Assembly (NCBI RefSeq): GCF_003583765.1 | Contig: NZ_QXQA01000007.1 | Coordinates: forward strand, 203,652-267,651 | Origin: Paenibacillus nanensis | GTDB lineage: Bacteria; Bacillota; Bacilli; Paenibacillales; Paenibacillaceae | Length of the DNA: 64,000 nucleotides | Reading direction: 5' to 3' | Shown: positions 45,281-54,011 of the stretch, piece by piece | How the letters are laid out: every line of letters starts with the position of its first letter | Position numbering within the stretch: the first letter of the stretch is position 1 | The notes under the pieces: model-generated | The model's input: only the letters and a program-made list of their open reading frames with translations | Database searches by the model: none | What the model was told of the DNA's origin: nothing | Made by a program: the position numbers and the translations under genes

Positions 45281-45333
45281 AAGGCTGTAGGTCAGACCCT
45301 TGACGGGGGCGACTTACAGCCTTTTTCTTTTTT
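45281..45333 (+). terminator. Terminator after nagZ
   Basis: AAGGCTGTAGGTC pairs with GACTTACAGCCTT (one mismatch), followed by TTTTTCTTTTTT. Confidence 0.85.
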
Positions 45334-45420
45334 GAAAGCTTGCAGCACCATACTTACGCGGATATCCATTGTGCTTGCGCCCCATGCGGAAGGAGGCTGC
45401 GGAGCTAGGGGGAGATGCCG

Positions 45421-45607
45421 GAATAGCGCCAAAAGCGCACCTATTTTGGCAAATCGACGAGAAACCTGAGAAATAGAGCCAAAAGTACAATAATTTGTTC
45501 GCGGATAGCCGCAAACGGGCAGCCGGTTTCAAAATAAGTGCACATTTGTCCTTAATGGATCATCAAGCAGCCGTAACAGAAAAATAGGTGCATTCATGTC
45601 GCTATTT
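45421..45607. repeat. Four copies of a ~27-bp near-palindromic motif
   Basis: Two copies in one orientation (45421-45447, GAATAGCGCC-AAAAG-CGCACCTATTTT; 45470-45496, AAATAGAGCC-AAAAG-TACAATAATTTG) and two in the other (45531-45556; 45580-45607, AAAATAGGTGC-ATTCAT-GTCGCTATTTC). The ends AAATAG and CTATTT are inverted, so each copy could fold. They fill the non-coding gap between the nagZ terminator and the HD gene; nothing else was recognised in this 300-base stretch. Confidence 0.6.
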
Positions 45608-45641
45608 CATTTATTGCAGCTTCTTGAGCCAGCGTAAAGTT

Positions 45642-46781
45642 CTATTTCACAAAGTGATCGTAAGTCAAATCATGCAAAATGTAGGCCAGGAAAAAAATGA
45701 CGCATGGATTTTCGTAGCTGTGCTGGATATGGACGAGCTGCTGATAGTACTTTTCGCCGTAATGCGGATTGTTGCGCATTTCCAGATTGCTTTTTATCAG
45801 GGCGTCGATTTTATCCGCGATATCGACAAGCTCGCCTTCATACGTATCGTCCTTCGAATGGACGAGGAAGTCTGTCAGCGTCTCATGGAAAAATGCTGGG
45901 AGCTTCATCACCATCTGCCTGGCGACCTCCTGCTCGTAGTGCTCGAACGCCTCCCGTATGGCGGGCGACGACCTCTTAATCGGAGACGCGACGTCGCCGC
46001 TGACGCCTTCAACGATGTCATGCATCACCGATTTGCCGAGCAGGCGGTAGAGATCGATATCTTTGCGCCCGAAGCGTTCCGCTTCAAGAAGTCCGTTGAA
46101 CAAGGACATGGCGGCGACGCGGAACGAATGGGTCGCGTCGTTATCGGGAATGAGATTGAAGCTCCCGCCCCATCGTTCAATTAAATCGAGATTCAGAATA
46201 TGCTGCAGAAATTGCATAACCCCGTCGTCCCGCTCCGAGTGCTCTAGGAGCCACCCGATCGATTCGCAAGGCGAGCCGGCGAGCGTCGCCTTTAATTCCT
46301 CATATTTTGACGCAAATATCGCGCTGGAATCGCGGTCGAGCTCGCGCTTGCAGAACAGCATGGCATCGAAGGAGTCGATGCCCCGCACAAGCTGCCCGAC
46401 ATAGCTGTCATCCTCGGCCTCCACAACGTAATCGTAAAACTTCGGCTGAAGCGATTTCGAGAGCCGCGATACAATTTCGATACTCACTTCAGACTCCAGC
46501 CTTCGAATATGTTCCGATACGTGTTTATCTTTTTTGGTAACGTATTTAATGGAACCGGTGACGGTTTCGTTCAAATCGTGAAGCAGCGCTCTGGCAACCA
46601 GCTTCAATTGGTCGAGGCTGCGTCCATAGACGCGCTCCTCAATAATCCCGGCCAAAATAGCGATTGCCGCGCACCGGAAGCTGTGGCTGGCCGCGTTGTC
46701 CTTGTACCGGGGGGAATATTCTTTCCACCGGGATACATATTGCATCTGGATGATAGCGTGAGTAAAACGGCTGTTGTTCAT
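45642..46781 (-). CDS. Double HD-domain protein, YfbR-like phosphohydrolase
   Basis: A 379-residue protein with two tandem HD domains. First domain: SHSFRCAAIAILAGIIEE, then ARALLHDLNETVTG and a later D in RGIDSFDAM. Second domain: THSFRVAAMSLFNGLLE, SVMHDIVEGVSGD and VDIADKIDALIK. Each keeps the H...HD...D metal set, so both may be active. YfbR-type enzymes are metal-dependent 5'-nucleotidases acting on deoxynucleoside monophosphates; here two domains are fused. ATG 46781 (MNNSRFTHAI) is chosen, by analogy with YfbR N-termini; a ribosome-site-like GGAGG is about 14 bases upstream. The frame is open further upstream, to the opposite-strand gene. Confidence 0.8.
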   Translation of the reverse strand: MNNSRFTHAIIQMQYVSRWKEYSPRYKDNAASHSFRCAAIAILAGIIEERVYGRSLDQLKLVARALLHDLNETVTGSIKYVTKKDKHVSEHIRRLESEVSIEIVSRLSKSLQPKFYDYVVEAEDDSYVGQLVRGIDSFDAMLFCKRELDRDSSAIFASKYEELKATLAGSPCESIGWLLEHSERDDGVMQFLQHILNLDLIERWGGSFNLIPDNDATHSFRVAAMSLFNGLLEAERFGRKDIDLYRLLGKSVMHDIVEGVSGDVASPIKRSSPAIREAFEHYEQEVARQMVMKLPAFFHETLTDFLVHSKDDTYEGELVDIADKIDALIKSNLEMRNNPHYGEKYYQQLVHIQHSYENPCVIFFLAYILHDLTYDHFVK

Positions 46782-46902
46782 CGGATGAATCAGATCCTCC
46801 TTCTGGGCGTTTTTTTGCGATCTTGCTATCCTATTCCAATATTCTACCAGTCTCTTCATGCTTGTGATAACATTAATGGGAAATTGGAGGGAGTTGTTAA
46901 GG

Positions 46903-47529
46903 TTGCATACGATAATTGATCCCAAAATTCTTTATTTCGGCACATCTGTTGTGCTGATCAGTACGATGAACGAAAACGGCACCCCAAATTTAGCGCCCAT
47001 GTCCTCAGCCTGGTGGCTCAACAAATCGTGTATGCTCGGGATGAGCAGCAAGTCTCAAACCGTTCAAAATATTATCCGTGAGCGCGAGTGTGTGCTTAAT
47101 CTGCCATCCGTAGACTTAGTACCCGCAATCGACCGGCTGACTCTCATAACGGGCCGTAATCCGGTACCAGAATCCAAAGCGGTGAGGGGCTATACGCATG
47201 AAGCCGACAAATTCGGGGTCGCCGGCTTAACCGGTCTTCCCTCGCAGCTTGTCGTAGCGCCCCGTGTCAAAGAGTGTCCGGTGCACATGGAAGCGAAGCT
47301 TGTAACGCTGCATCCGGTCGAAGATCCGAGTTCCCTGGTCGCCATTGAGATGCGAATCGTAAAGGTTCATATCGACGACAGCCTTCTCATGGATGGGAAT
47401 CCAAACTATATCGAACCTTCGAAATGGAAGCCGTTAATTATGAATTTTTGCGAATATTTCGGTCTAAGCGAGCAGTTGTCTCCATCAAGGTTAGCGCCGG
47501 TATTCGGACCGGATAGGAAATTAAATTGA
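46903..47529 (+). CDS. Flavin-reductase-like flavoprotein
   Basis: A 208-residue FMN-binding-barrel-type protein. The opening LYFGTSVVLISTMNENGTPNLAPMSSAWWL resembles the flavin reductase-like domain, in which the backbone and S/T residues hold FMN; the mid segment VLNLPSVDLVPAIDRLT also fits. The start is TTG 46903 with GGAGGGAG about 11 bases upstream; an ATG at 46858 is in frame but extends over the intergenic region. It is divergent from the HD gene and in the same direction as the drug exporter. It could supply reduced flavin or oxidise a small molecule; no partner is evident. Confidence 0.78.
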   Translation: MHTIIDPKILYFGTSVVLISTMNENGTPNLAPMSSAWWLNKSCMLGMSSKSQTVQNIIRERECVLNLPSVDLVPAIDRLTLITGRNPVPESKAVRGYTHEADKFGVAGLTGLPSQLVVAPRVKECPVHMEAKLVTLHPVEDPSSLVAIEMRIVKVHIDDSLLMDGNPNYIEPSKWKPLIMNFCEYFGLSEQLSPSRLAPVFGPDRKLN

Positions 47530-47611
47530 CCTGATCTCCAATCACTGACATAATGCCGTCAAATTTCACCCTTTATGATGGAATTAATCCAAATGAAAGG
47601 GTGTTACTTGA

Positions 47612-49141
47612 ATGGCAGCAAAAACAAACAAAACGGCTTGGATCGTAGCGGGGCTTCTGCTATCGATTCTTATGTCCTCGATGGACAACACGATACTGGC
47701 GACGTCCATGGGGACGATCGTCGGAGAGCTTGGCGGGATGGACCAGTTCGTCTGGGTCATGTCCGCATACATGATTGCGGAAATGGCGGGCATGCCGATT
47801 TTCGGCAAGCTGTCCGATATGTACGGGCGAAAACGGTTTTTCGTCTTCGGGATCGTGACGTTTATGATCGGCTCCGCGCTGTGCGGGACGGCAGATTCGA
47901 TTATGGAGCTCAGCATTTATCGGGCGATTCAAGGAATCGGAGGCGGAGCGCTTATTCCGATCTCGTTCACGATCATGTTCGATGCGGTCTCGCCGGAAAA
48001 CCGGGGCAAGCTGATGGGATTGTTCGGCGCGGTATTCGGGCTGTCGAGCATTTTCGGACCGCTGCTCGGCGCCTACATCACCGACTATATTAGTTGGCAG
48101 TGGGTATTCTACGTTAACATTCCGCTCGGCCTGCTGGCTTTGCTGCTCATCTTCGTGAATTATAAAGAAGCAAGGCCGAGAGAGAAGCTGCGCATCGATT
48201 GGCTGGGTGCCGTAACGCTAGTCGGCGCGGTCGTCTGCCTCATGTTCGCGCTCGAATTCGGCGGCAAGCTGTATGCATGGAGTTCGCCGGTGATCCTAGG
48301 TTTGTTTACAGGATTTGTGTTGTTGGCGGCTGCCTTTGTTATCGCGGAGAGGCGAGCGTCCGAACCGATCATCTCGTTCGGCATGTTCCGTGACCGGCTG
48401 TTCGCATCCAGCAATCTGGTCGCCATTCTTAGCGGTGCGGCTTACATAACCGCATCCGTCTACATCCCGATCTTCATGCAAGGCGTGCTTGGAGGAACGG
48501 CGACGAATTCCGGCCTCGTCCTGCTGCCTATGATGCTTGGCACCGTCGTTTCGGCAACATCCAGCGGTTTCCTTATGAACCGGTTTTCTTACCGCTCCAT
48601 CTTGGTTACGACGCTCTCGCTGCTTGTCATCGGCATTGGCTTGCTCACTACGATTCAACCCGAGACGCCGCGCCTTGTTATTACGCTTTACATGATATTG
48701 GTTGGCCTTGGCATCGGCTCTTCGTTCTCGATCCTGACGAATGCGGCGATTCATTCGCTTCCCGCCACACGGCGGGGATCGGCTAACGCGACGTTAAATT
48801 TTCTGCGTTCGCTCGGCATGACGCTTGGCATTACGATTTTCGGCATTCTGCAGAGCCACGGGATGACGAACAATTTGTCGGATTCGTTTGCGGCGAACGG
48901 GATCGCCGCGCCGGATGGCCTCGACGTGAAGGATCCCTATATGTTGATGACGCCGGAGACGAGAATGTTAATTCCGGATAACGCGTTATCGCTCGTGACG
49001 TCCGGGCTGGCCGATTCGATTGCGTCTATATTCGCTTGGGGGATTATACCAGCGGTTCTGGCCTTAGCAGCTGCATGGCGGATGAGCGGCGCGAAGCACG
49101 ACCCTAAGGCGGAGCTCGAAGCGCACACCGCTGCGCATTAA
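47612..49141 (+). CDS. MFS drug exporter, DHA2 (14-TMS, EmrB/QacA) family
   Basis: A 509-residue transporter with 14 hydrophobic segments. It starts WIVAGLLLSILMSSMDNTILATSMGTI, the DHA2 D1 motif region, then FGKLSDMYGRKRFFVFG (motif A-like) and FGLSSIFGPLLGAYITDYISWQWVFYVNIP, containing the antiporter motif C glycine-proline pattern. Such pumps export toxic hydrophobic compounds in exchange for protons. ATG 47612 follows GAAAGGGTG. A WYL regulator is encoded convergently, separated by a strong terminator, and is not necessarily its regulator. The substrate cannot be read from the sequence. Confidence 0.9.
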   Translation: MAAKTNKTAWIVAGLLLSILMSSMDNTILATSMGTIVGELGGMDQFVWVMSAYMIAEMAGMPIFGKLSDMYGRKRFFVFGIVTFMIGSALCGTADSIMELSIYRAIQGIGGGALIPISFTIMFDAVSPENRGKLMGLFGAVFGLSSIFGPLLGAYITDYISWQWVFYVNIPLGLLALLLIFVNYKEARPREKLRIDWLGAVTLVGAVVCLMFALEFGGKLYAWSSPVILGLFTGFVLLAAAFVIAERRASEPIISFGMFRDRLFASSNLVAILSGAAYITASVYIPIFMQGVLGGTATNSGLVLLPMMLGTVVSATSSGFLMNRFSYRSILVTTLSLLVIGIGLLTTIQPETPRLVITLYMILVGLGIGSSFSILTNAAIHSLPATRRGSANATLNFLRSLGMTLGITIFGILQSHGMTNNLSDSFAANGIAAPDGLDVKDPYMLMTPETRMLIPDNALSLVTSGLADSIASIFAWGIIPAVLALAAAWRMSGAKHDPKAELEAHTAAH

Positions 49142-49168
49142 GGCAGGGGATAAATGATGATTAAGCTA

Positions 49169-49200
49169 GGGAGGACCGGCACAGGTATGCCGGCCCTCCC
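49169..49200. terminator. Bidirectional terminator between MFS and WYL genes
   Basis: GGGAGG-A-CCGGC and GCCGG-C-CCTCCC form a long stem with an eight-base loop. No T-run, but the position between convergent stops supports it. Confidence 0.65.
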
Positions 49201-49207
49201 ATGCTGT

Positions 49208-50128
49208 TTATTCGTATTTGGCAAGGATTTGATGGACAACGGTCTTCATTTGGGTGCGCCATTCCGCCGGGCCTTCCAGCTCCGCTTCTTCGCCGAAGCT
49301 GAGAATAATCGGCATCAGCCACCGGATTTCATCCTTCGAGCTTAGCTTCAACGTAAGGGTCAACGATCCGTCGGAATTGAAGCGCTTCTCATTCTCCCGC
49401 CCGTTGAAGAAATCAAGCGCTCTGGCGAGAGAGCGTGGAGAGAAGCGAATCGTCGCGTCAAAGGCTGCTTCGCTGTTTGTCCGTTTATAGGCGTCAGGCT
49501 GCTGGTCGGGCATCGCATGCTGCGCATGGAACTGCTCCTGAAGCGACTGTACGTTGTCCATGCGGGAGAGCCGGAATTCCCGGTAATCTCGCCTGCTGCG
49601 GCAGTAGGCGTATAGATACCAAGTATTGTTTTTGTAGATGAGGCACACAGGCTCAACCGTTCGGCATGAACGTTCATTTTTTATGCTTATATATTCCATG
49701 GAAACGACTTTACGCGTTTTAATCGCCGATTTCAGCAGACGGAGCGTCTCCTTCGACGACCAGCGGCTGCCGATATCGAGCGCCATGCCCGCTTGCGGCC
49801 CTTCCGGCTGGATGGTCTGCAATTTGCGGACCGTCTCCATCGTCTGTTCGTCGACAAATACGCCCGACAGTCCTTTGAGCATCGTCAGAATCGTCTCGAT
49901 GTCGAACGCGTTCAGCAGGCTTTTATCCATTTTGTACGTCTCCATGATGCCATACCCGCCATTGACGCCTTGATAGGAGACGACCGGAATGCCTGCGGCG
50001 CAGATCGTATCGATGTCGCGGTAGATCGTTCGCTGCGAAACTTGATATTTGGCGGCGAGATCCGAGGCGGAGACGACCTCGTTGTTCAGCAGCATATAAA
50101 TCATCGAAATGAGCCGCTCGATTTTCAT
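49208..50128 (-). CDS. YafY/DeoR-type transcription regulator with WYL domain
   Basis: A 306-residue regulator. The N-terminal helix-turn-helix SASDLAAKYQVSQRTIYRDID is typical of the HTH_11/DeoR group, followed by GIPVVSYQGVNGGYGIM, a conserved loop. The WYL domain (about residues 140-220) includes CLIYKNNTWYLYAYCRSRRDYREFRLSRMD, with the W-Y-L-type residues and basic patch thought to bind nucleic acid or ligand. A WCX-type C-terminal domain follows. It is usually a repressor or ligand-sensing regulator. ATG 50128 is well placed; the target is unknown. Confidence 0.88.
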   Translation of the reverse strand: MKIERLISMIYMLLNNEVVSASDLAAKYQVSQRTIYRDIDTICAAGIPVVSYQGVNGGYGIMETYKMDKSLLNAFDIETILTMLKGLSGVFVDEQTMETVRKLQTIQPEGPQAGMALDIGSRWSSKETLRLLKSAIKTRKVVSMEYISIKNERSCRTVEPVCLIYKNNTWYLYAYCRSRRDYREFRLSRMDNVQSLQEQFHAQHAMPDQQPDAYKRTNSEAAFDATIRFSPRSLARALDFFNGRENEKRFNSDGSLTLTLKLSSKDEIRWLMPIILSFGEEAELEGPAEWRTQMKTVVHQILAKYE

Positions 50129-50211
50129 TCGTTACCCTCCAGCAAAGATGATAGTCTGCAAGTCTCTATCATTCGACGCCAGTTGGGGGAAACCCTGTAA
50201 ATCCGGTCTAT

Positions 50212-50252
50212 AAAAAAAGCTGCCCAAGGCCAGTTAGGCCGAATTGGACAGC
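50212..50252 (-). terminator. Terminator of the permease operon (minus strand)
   Basis: On the minus strand AGCTGTCCAA and TTGGGCAGCT form the stem, followed by seven T. Confidence 0.85.
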
Positions 50253-50268
50253 TCTCCACGATTTCTAA

Positions 50269-51108
50269 TTATCCTTTCACCGCGCCGGCGACAACGCCTT
50301 TGACAATGTACTTCTGCAAGAAGATAAACACAACGATCGATGGAAGCACAGCCATCACCATCGCGGTCATCGCGTATTGCCAATCGGACGTATATTGTCC
50401 GACGAAGGTGTACGCGGCGAGCGTCAAGGTCTTCGTATCCGGCGAACCGTTCACCATAAGGAGAGGCAGCAGGAAGTCGTTCCAGATCCACATGACGTCG
50501 ATAATAATGATGGTTGTCGTCACCGACTTAAGGAGCGGGAAGATAACCAGGAAAAAGAGCTTGAAGCCGGAAGCGCCGTCGATCGTCGCGCTTTCGTCGA
50601 TTTCCTTCGGAATCCCCTTTACAAAGCCGTGGTAGATAAACACCGCAAGCGGAGCGCCAAAGCCCCAGTACAGCAGGCCAAGACCCCAGGTGCTCTCGGA
50701 CAGGTTCAAATTCTTCGCCACCTGCAGCACCGTCAGCATGATCGATTGGAACGGAATCAGCATCGGCATAATACAGAGTATATACAGCACTGCGCTCCAG
50801 CGAGTTTTGGTCCGCGCCAGCTTGTAGGCAGCGATGGAAGAGACGAGAATGATACCGACAAGTCCCAACCCGGTAATGATAAAGTTGTTCAAGAACAGCT
50901 TCGGATAGTTGATAAACGACCATACGTACGAATAATTCTCGAATACAAGCTGCTTCGGCAGCGCGATGACATCGGTCATGACCTCGCCAAAGCTCTTAAG
51001 CGAGTTGTTAATCGCCAGGAACAGCGGATATAGGAACAGGAGCGACAATAGCACCATAACGATTTCGAGTACGATACGTCCTGCTTTATTTTTGCTGCGT
51101 GTAACCAT
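50269..51108 (-). CDS. Sugar ABC transporter permease, MalG type
   Basis: A 279-residue permease with six predicted helices. ILEIVMVLLSLLFLYPLFLAINNSLKSF opens it, and the EAA loop is PKEIDESATIDGASGFKLFFLVIFP. It ends IVFIFLQKYIVKGVVAGAVKG. The start codon abuts the stop of the partner permease (51109). The pair is divergent from the kinase-regulator-binding protein genes at 52173-57078, and the whole locus ends in an alpha-galactosidase, so alpha-galactoside import is likely (inference). Confidence 0.9.
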   Translation of the reverse strand: MVTRSKNKAGRIVLEIVMVLLSLLFLYPLFLAINNSLKSFGEVMTDVIALPKQLVFENYSYVWSFINYPKLFLNNFIITGLGLVGIILVSSIAAYKLARTKTRWSAVLYILCIMPMLIPFQSIMLTVLQVAKNLNLSESTWGLGLLYWGFGAPLAVFIYHGFVKGIPKEIDESATIDGASGFKLFFLVIFPLLKSVTTTIIIIDVMWIWNDFLLPLLMVNGSPDTKTLTLAAYTFVGQYTSDWQYAMTAMVMAVLPSIVVFIFLQKYIVKGVVAGAVKG

Positions 51109-51999
51109 TTAAGCCTCAACCTCCCTGCGCTTAAAGAGCGTCAACTGAATGATTGTCACGATCAGTACCGCAACGAACAGGATGAGCGCTTTCGCCGTTC
51201 CATAGCCGTAAAGGTAGTTCTGGAACGTGTCTCTGTAAATGTCATAGGCGATACTGTAAGTCGTGCCGCCCGGTCCGCCGCCTGTCAGCGACAAGATCAC
51301 GTCGAACACCTTAATGGAGTTCGTCAGCGCCATGAATACCGAGATCGTAATCGAAGGCGCCAGCAGAGGCAGCGTAATACTGAAGAAGCGTCTGATCGGA
51401 CCTGCGCCGTCTACTACGGCGGCTTCCTTCAAATCGTCCGGCACCGATTGCAAGCCGGCAATATAAATGACAAGGTAGAAACCGATCGATTGCCAGATCG
51501 AGACGAGCAGAATCGAGATAAAGGCGAGTCCCGGTTCACCGAGCCAGCTCCAATCGAATATCCCCCAGCCGGTGCTTGCGGATAGCGATTCAAAGCCTTG
51601 CATGAAGATGAATTTCCAGATGAAGCCGACAATAACAAGGCTGAGGATGTACGGGATAAAAAATGCGGCCCGCAGCCAAGAAGTCGTTTTGAGCTTCATA
51701 TCAAGCAAGACAGCCAGAAGTATGGCTAGCACGTTCACAATGACGATATACAGAATCGCATATTTAATCGTAAACCATGCGGATGTCGCAAAGTTCGAGT
51801 CGCTCATAAAAATTTGCTTGAAGTTATCAAGTCCGACAAAGGTCGGATGCTTGGAAAGACCGTTCCACTTCGTCATGGAATATCGAATCGTCATTGCGAA
51901 CGGGATATAGAACGCGACGGCGATACAAATAATTACCGGCAATGTGAAAAAGCCGAATTCGAGCTTATCGCTCCACTTTCTCCCTAATGATTTAAACAT
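51109..51999 (-). CDS. Sugar ABC transporter permease, MalF type
   Basis: A 296-residue permease. N-terminal FGFFTLPVIICIAVAFYIPFAMTIRYSMTKWNGL and VGLDNFKQIF are typical of the MsmF/MalF group. The EAA loop reads DLKEAAVVDGAGPIRRFFSITLP. The start lies 173 bases from the divergent kinase gene, with TATAAT elements between. It lacks a linked binding protein on the same strand; the binding protein gene is at 55771. Confidence 0.9.
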   Translation of the reverse strand: MFKSLGRKWSDKLEFGFFTLPVIICIAVAFYIPFAMTIRYSMTKWNGLSKHPTFVGLDNFKQIFMSDSNFATSAWFTIKYAILYIVIVNVLAILLAVLLDMKLKTTSWLRAAFFIPYILSLVIVGFIWKFIFMQGFESLSASTGWGIFDWSWLGEPGLAFISILLVSIWQSIGFYLVIYIAGLQSVPDDLKEAAVVDGAGPIRRFFSITLPLLAPSITISVFMALTNSIKVFDVILSLTGGGPGGTTYSIAYDIYRDTFQNYLYGYGTAKALILFVAVLIVTIIQLTLFKRREVEA

Positions 52000-52072
52000 C
52001 GAAGCACCTCTTTCATCGCTTTTTGTGCTAGGACCCCTTGTTTGTCCGACTACACAACCAATCAGTTTCCGC

Positions 52073-52090
52073 TATAATGTGTATATTATA
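52073..52090. promoter_or_regulatory. Divergent -10 palindrome between permease and kinase operons
   Basis: TATAAT-GTGTAT-ATTATA gives a consensus -10 on each strand, 6 bases apart. -35 boxes at the usual distance are not clear on either strand, so activator-dependent promoters are possible. Confidence 0.45.
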
Positions 52091-52172
52091 AGACAGCCTT
52101 CCCCGCTCAAAAATGGATTTAACAAAACAGTTAGGGGTAAAAAGGTGAACCGAAAGGGATATTTGAAGGAGA

Positions 52173-54011
52173 GTGAGCTTCATTCTGCATCAAGCAAAAA
52201 AAGCGGCGTCCGTCCTCAAGGAGCGCGTGTCGAGGAGGCTCGTGAACAAGCTGATTCTGCTGTTCACGACCATTATTATTCTTGTCGTCGGGTCGCTGAC
52301 TTATATTTCGTACCAGATGCTGCAGAAGGAATCCGTCAGCAGCAGCATTGAGAGCACTTCGAATAACCTGCAGCTCGTCAATCAGAACATGGAAGAATAT
52401 TTGAAAGAGATGGAGCTGCTGTCTCTCCCGCAAATCCATTATGACGAGATCGTTTATGCCATCAGCCATGAGTCGGAAGAATACGCCTCAAAAATGTATG
52501 TCGAAGATTATTTGCGAGAGCTGTATTATTCCCGTCATGACTTGGAGGCTATTTATTTGTACATCGTGAAAGAGAAGAAATATTATGCGCTCACGAAGGA
52601 AAACTATAATATTACGTTGCGTACCGGATATGACGCGGATATCGAGGATCTCCCCTGGTATAAGAAGGCGATGACCAGCCCATTCAACCGCTCTTATCAA
52701 TCATTCGCCCAGCCAAGCCCGGAATTGGCCGGTTATAACATTGACCCGGAAGCCAGCTTTATGGCTTATCACCGAGTGCTACGGTCGATCGTGTCCCGCG
52801 AGCCGCAGGCTATGCTGTCTTTTTATTTCAACGACACGGAAAAAAATGAAATTATGAAGGATACCCCCGTCAGCGAAGGTCAGCACCTGTTGTTTCTCAG
52901 TCCGGATAATGAGCTCTTTTTTGCGGACAACCCTGCCATTATGGAGCAATGGGCAGCTTCGGATGTGACCGGGAAGCTGGGGGCAAGCACCGAAGGGCGC
53001 TTCACGTGGTCGGCGCCGGATCAAAAGTATCTGGTCGTCTATAATGTCGGCGAGCTTGAGGGCTGGAAGCTGGTGAAGCCGATTCCGTATAAGCAAATTT
53101 ACGAGGCGGCTACAACGACAAGAAATATCAGCTTTACGATCGGCTTTCTGTTTTTGCTGCTTGCCGTTATGCTGGTCAGCTACTTCTCTACCGCCATCAC
53201 GAAGCCGCTCAAGAAGCTGGCTCATCAAATGAATCGGTTCAGCGCCGGAGACTTCGATGCGGAGGCTGAGGTGACGGGGCAGGATGAGCTTGCCTCTTTG
53301 TCCCGGCATTTCAATCAGATGGTGCGCAGAACCAATGACCTGATTAACGAGCGTTACAAAATGAAGCTCGTTGAAAAAAATGCGATCCTAAAAGCGCTCG
53401 AAGCCGAAATCAATCCGCATTTCTTATATAACGCGCTGCAAGCCATCTCGACGAAAGCGTTAAAATATGAACGGTTCGACATTGCCGATATGGTTGACGC
53501 TATGGCTTTAACGCTGCGTTATTGCATCAGCGGCAAAGATATTGTAGTCGCTAGGGAAGAACTCAAACATATCGACCATTATTTGACGCTTCAGAAAGCC
53601 CGGTTCGGCAGCCGGCTCCAAGTGACTTACGATTGGGAGGAGTCCCTCAAGGAGCTGGAAATTCCGAAGCTGTCCATCCAGACGCTGGTGGAGAACGTCA
53701 TCAAGCATGCGCTGGAGAAGGTGTCCGCGACCGTTACGATTCAAATTCGCGCAAGGCTGTCGGGAGACTATGCGGTCATTACGGTAGCGGATAATGGTCC
53801 GGGCTTTACGCCGGAGAGGCTGGAGCAGGTAAAAAGATCGTTCCAGAGCGAATGGGAGGACCGGTTAAGCCAGGATGAGAGCATCGGGCTTGTCAATTTA
53901 TATACGCGCTTGAAGCTGCTTTATGAAAAAGCGGATCTGATCATAAGATCCGATCCGTCGGGCACGGAATTGGAAATGTTATTACCTCGGGGAGGCGTGA
54001 GCCATGTATAG
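52173..54011 (+). CDS. YesM-type sensor histidine kinase
   Basis: A 612-residue kinase. Helix 1 at about 25-46 (LILLFTTIIILVVGSLTYISY), extracellular region to about 310, helix 2 (FTIGFLFLLLAVMLVSYF), HAMP with KPLKKLAHQMNRFSAGDF, then EAEINPHFLYNALQAIS with H416. ATPase boxes: LVENVIKHAL, VADNGPGF and GLVNLYTRLKLLY. The start is uncertain: GTG 52173 has GAAGGAG directly next to it (spacing too short), and an upstream stop at 52164 limits the frame, so a rare or slightly later start is possible. It overlaps the regulator gene by 8 bases. Confidence 0.88.
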   Translation: MSFILHQAKKAASVLKERVSRRLVNKLILLFTTIIILVVGSLTYISYQMLQKESVSSSIESTSNNLQLVNQNMEEYLKEMELLSLPQIHYDEIVYAISHESEEYASKMYVEDYLRELYYSRHDLEAIYLYIVKEKKYYALTKENYNITLRTGYDADIEDLPWYKKAMTSPFNRSYQSFAQPSPELAGYNIDPEASFMAYHRVLRSIVSREPQAMLSFYFNDTEKNEIMKDTPVSEGQHLLFLSPDNELFFADNPAIMEQWAASDVTGKLGASTEGRFTWSAPDQKYLVVYNVGELEGWKLVKPIPYKQIYEAATTTRNISFTIGFLFLLLAVMLVSYFSTAITKPLKKLAHQMNRFSAGDFDAEAEVTGQDELASLSRHFNQMVRRTNDLINERYKMKLVEKNAILKALEAEINPHFLYNALQAISTKALKYERFDIADMVDAMALTLRYCISGKDIVVAREELKHIDHYLTLQKARFGSRLQVTYDWEESLKELEIPKLSIQTLVENVIKHALEKVSATVTIQIRARLSGDYAVITVADNGPGFTPERLEQVKRSFQSEWEDRLSQDESIGLVNLYTRLKLLYEKADLIIRSDPSGTELEMLLPRGGVSHV

